Shown here: piece by piece, positions 62,612 through 64,000 of the stretch | How the letters are laid out: every line of letters starts with the position of its first letter | Numbering within the stretch: the stretch's first letter is position 1 | Assembly (NCBI GenBank): GCA_030549335.1 | Contig: CM060188.1 | Coordinates: 70,338,696-70,402,695 of the forward strand | Source of the DNA: Pontederia crassipes | Lineage: Eukaryota; Streptophyta; Magnoliopsida; Commelinales; Pontederiaceae | Length of the DNA stretch: 64,000 bases | Reading direction: 5' to 3' | Notes under the pieces: model-generated | Database searches by the model: none | Told to the model about the DNA's origin: nothing | What the model saw: the letters and a program-made list of their open reading frames with translations, nothing else | Program-made: the position numbers and the translations under genes

Positions 62612-63020
62612 GGAGAAGAGGTCTCCAAACAATTTAGAAATCTGTGTATTGATAGGAGGGTGGCTTAAGAACAGAGGAAGCCCTTTCCGCTTGTTTCTTG
62701 CAAGTTTTCTCCATTTTTTTTCTAGTTATTATAATGATGATGGTGCCGAAGAGAAGAATGGAACGTGTGCAGTTATTTTTCTTTTTTTAAAGAAGAAAAT
62801 GATAGTTTCTTCTATTTCTTAGGAGAAGCTTAACTTGAATGTTAATTATCATATACTCTTTTTGTTACCAAAGATGGAAGTTAAAATTTGTACGTTGGAA
62901 TCTACATTCTACGGCGGAATTTCTTCATTTTCATTTTTTTACCTTTAAGATTTGGATTTAAGGAATATGTGTACGTATAGGTGGACTCGGCTATCTTTGG
63001 CAAAAGGTTTAGGGTTCAAA
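62612..63020. other. 3' flank of the H+-ATPase pseudogene
   Basis: The reading frame LRVALKHKEKRS near 62.59-62.62 kb weakly recalls the RLRELHTLKGHVES tail of intact H+-ATPases in a shifted frame, which suggests the regulatory tail eroded in place. Beyond it the sequence is AT-rich without features. Confidence 0.35.
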
Positions 63021-63596
63021 GTTTGGTAAATCATAAAAATAAATAATGTTTAGCACTTCGTACGTGAATATTGAAAAGCTATTTCTACTCACCTTTAACG
63101 ATTGGAGATTAACATTTTATAATTTTTTTTTAATTTTATCCTTATTCAAATATATTATTCCTTTCTAACTTATCTTATTATTTTCTCATTTTTATTTTAT
63201 AATCATTTAAATATATTTCTTTTTATATTCGTGTTTAATTAATTACAAATTATTTATATGTTAACAATGAATAAAAATAATTTGACAATTTATATTTTCA
63301 TATCATTGGTGTGTTATATAAAATTTATTGTCAATATAAATTTTTATATATTTTAACAAAAAAATAGTTATGAAATTTTATTTTATTTAATTAAGATATA
63401 AATACTTAATTTATTATACTACAATAAAATTTATATAGTGTTTAAATTAAATAAATTGTTATATGTTTAATTATGTCATTTTATATTCATCAGTTAATTC
63501 TATCTCTAAATTTATCAAACACTTATTTGTTACCATCTTTATCCGTTAATCATCCGCTATTCACTTATCAAACCACTAATAATGTCAAACAAAACC
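63021..63596. mobile_element. Tourist-like MITE, copy 2, left end lost
   Basis: Matches copy 1 (7813-8466) from TTTGGTAAAT onward for about 570 bp and ends AATGTCAAACAAAACC followed by TAA, the typical Tourist target. The first 75 or so bases of copy 1 have no counterpart, so the left end is truncated or replaced. Non-coding. Confidence 0.7.
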
Positions 63597-64000
63597 TAAG
63601 TAGATCTTGATAAATACTTTTTAACAAAATTAATATTACAATTAATTTATAGATCAACGAAAATCCACACAGTCGGAGTATGAGATTGATCTTTTCTTTT
63701 AAAACAACATGACCAACTACTGTCGTTAATAATGGGTATAAAACTTCATGAATTCCCATGAGTGGGATATTTTAATAGTGCACATATATCCGTTTCCACA
63801 TTTTCTAATTTATATAACTTATAGATGTATTTTGAGATTTAAAAAAAATTATTATACTATGCGCCCGCATATTCCGTAATCCTTTTTTATACATTAAAAA
63901 ATAAATTTATCCATAACTTAATGCTTGTAAAACAAAACTTTATTAATATAGTTTGGCTCACCATTTAGTAACTTTAGGAAAAAAATATTGTGCAGGGATA
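63597..64000. other. AT-rich intergenic DNA, nothing recognised
   Basis: No open frame with family features and no repeat boundary seen up to the window edge. Confidence 0.4.

Overview
This is nuclear DNA from a flowering plant, probably a monocot. The background is AT-rich and full of nested transposons, the few host exons are very GC-rich at third codon positions, and introns are short with GT-AG ends. The species cannot be named from the sequence; the monocot call rests on exon composition and on a Sirevirus-type LTR, and is an inference.

Host genes are few. (1) An intronless C2H2 zinc-finger transcription factor with EAR repressor motifs lies at 37.57-38.33 kb (+), behind a TATA box and a roughly 90-bp CT tract. 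(2) A three-exon mitochondrial MAM33/p32-family protein lies at 42.13-42.96 kb (-). (3) A plasma-membrane H+-ATPase (P3A P-type) locus of about 14 exons lies at 58.73-62.61 kb (+). It keeps its catalytic motifs and nearly all splice sites, but carries an in-frame stop, a net 35-nt deletion, a 1-nt deletion and no C-terminal regulatory tail, so I call it a young pseudogene.

The rest is mostly mobile DNA. 0-9 kb: a very decayed Ty3/gypsy pol, then an LTR-like repeat cut apart by a hAT element, an LTR-element derivative and a Tourist-like MITE. 9-17.6 kb: a GC-rich minisatellite and a decayed Ty1/copia element with a solo LTR inside its pol. 19-21.3 kb: a non-autonomous CACTA element. 21.7-25.5 kb: a Sirevirus-like solo LTR with a perfect 5-bp target duplication, and another LTR-element remnant. 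25.9-28.9 kb: two copies of a hAT MITE rich in ACGATCTTA motifs. 31-37 kb and 38-42 kb: mostly non-repetitive flanks of the two intact genes. 43.5-51 kb: a GC-rich island, a large deleted CACTA element with TNP2 remnants, and a fold-back element with a GC-rich core. 53.63-58.69 kb: a Tork-lineage copia element with two 481-bp LTRs and a GATAT target duplication.

The most informative relation is that this copia element sits 38 bp upstream of the H+-ATPase start codon. A TATA-like box is on its far side, so the 5-kb insertion separates the probable core promoter from the gene. LTR divergence of about 3% suggests insertion roughly a million years ago, which fits a gene whose exons still look fresh. 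I did not find a new multi-gene system; the interest lies in this promoter/retroelement/pseudogene arrangement, in the datable nesting, and in the GC-rich hairpin islands.
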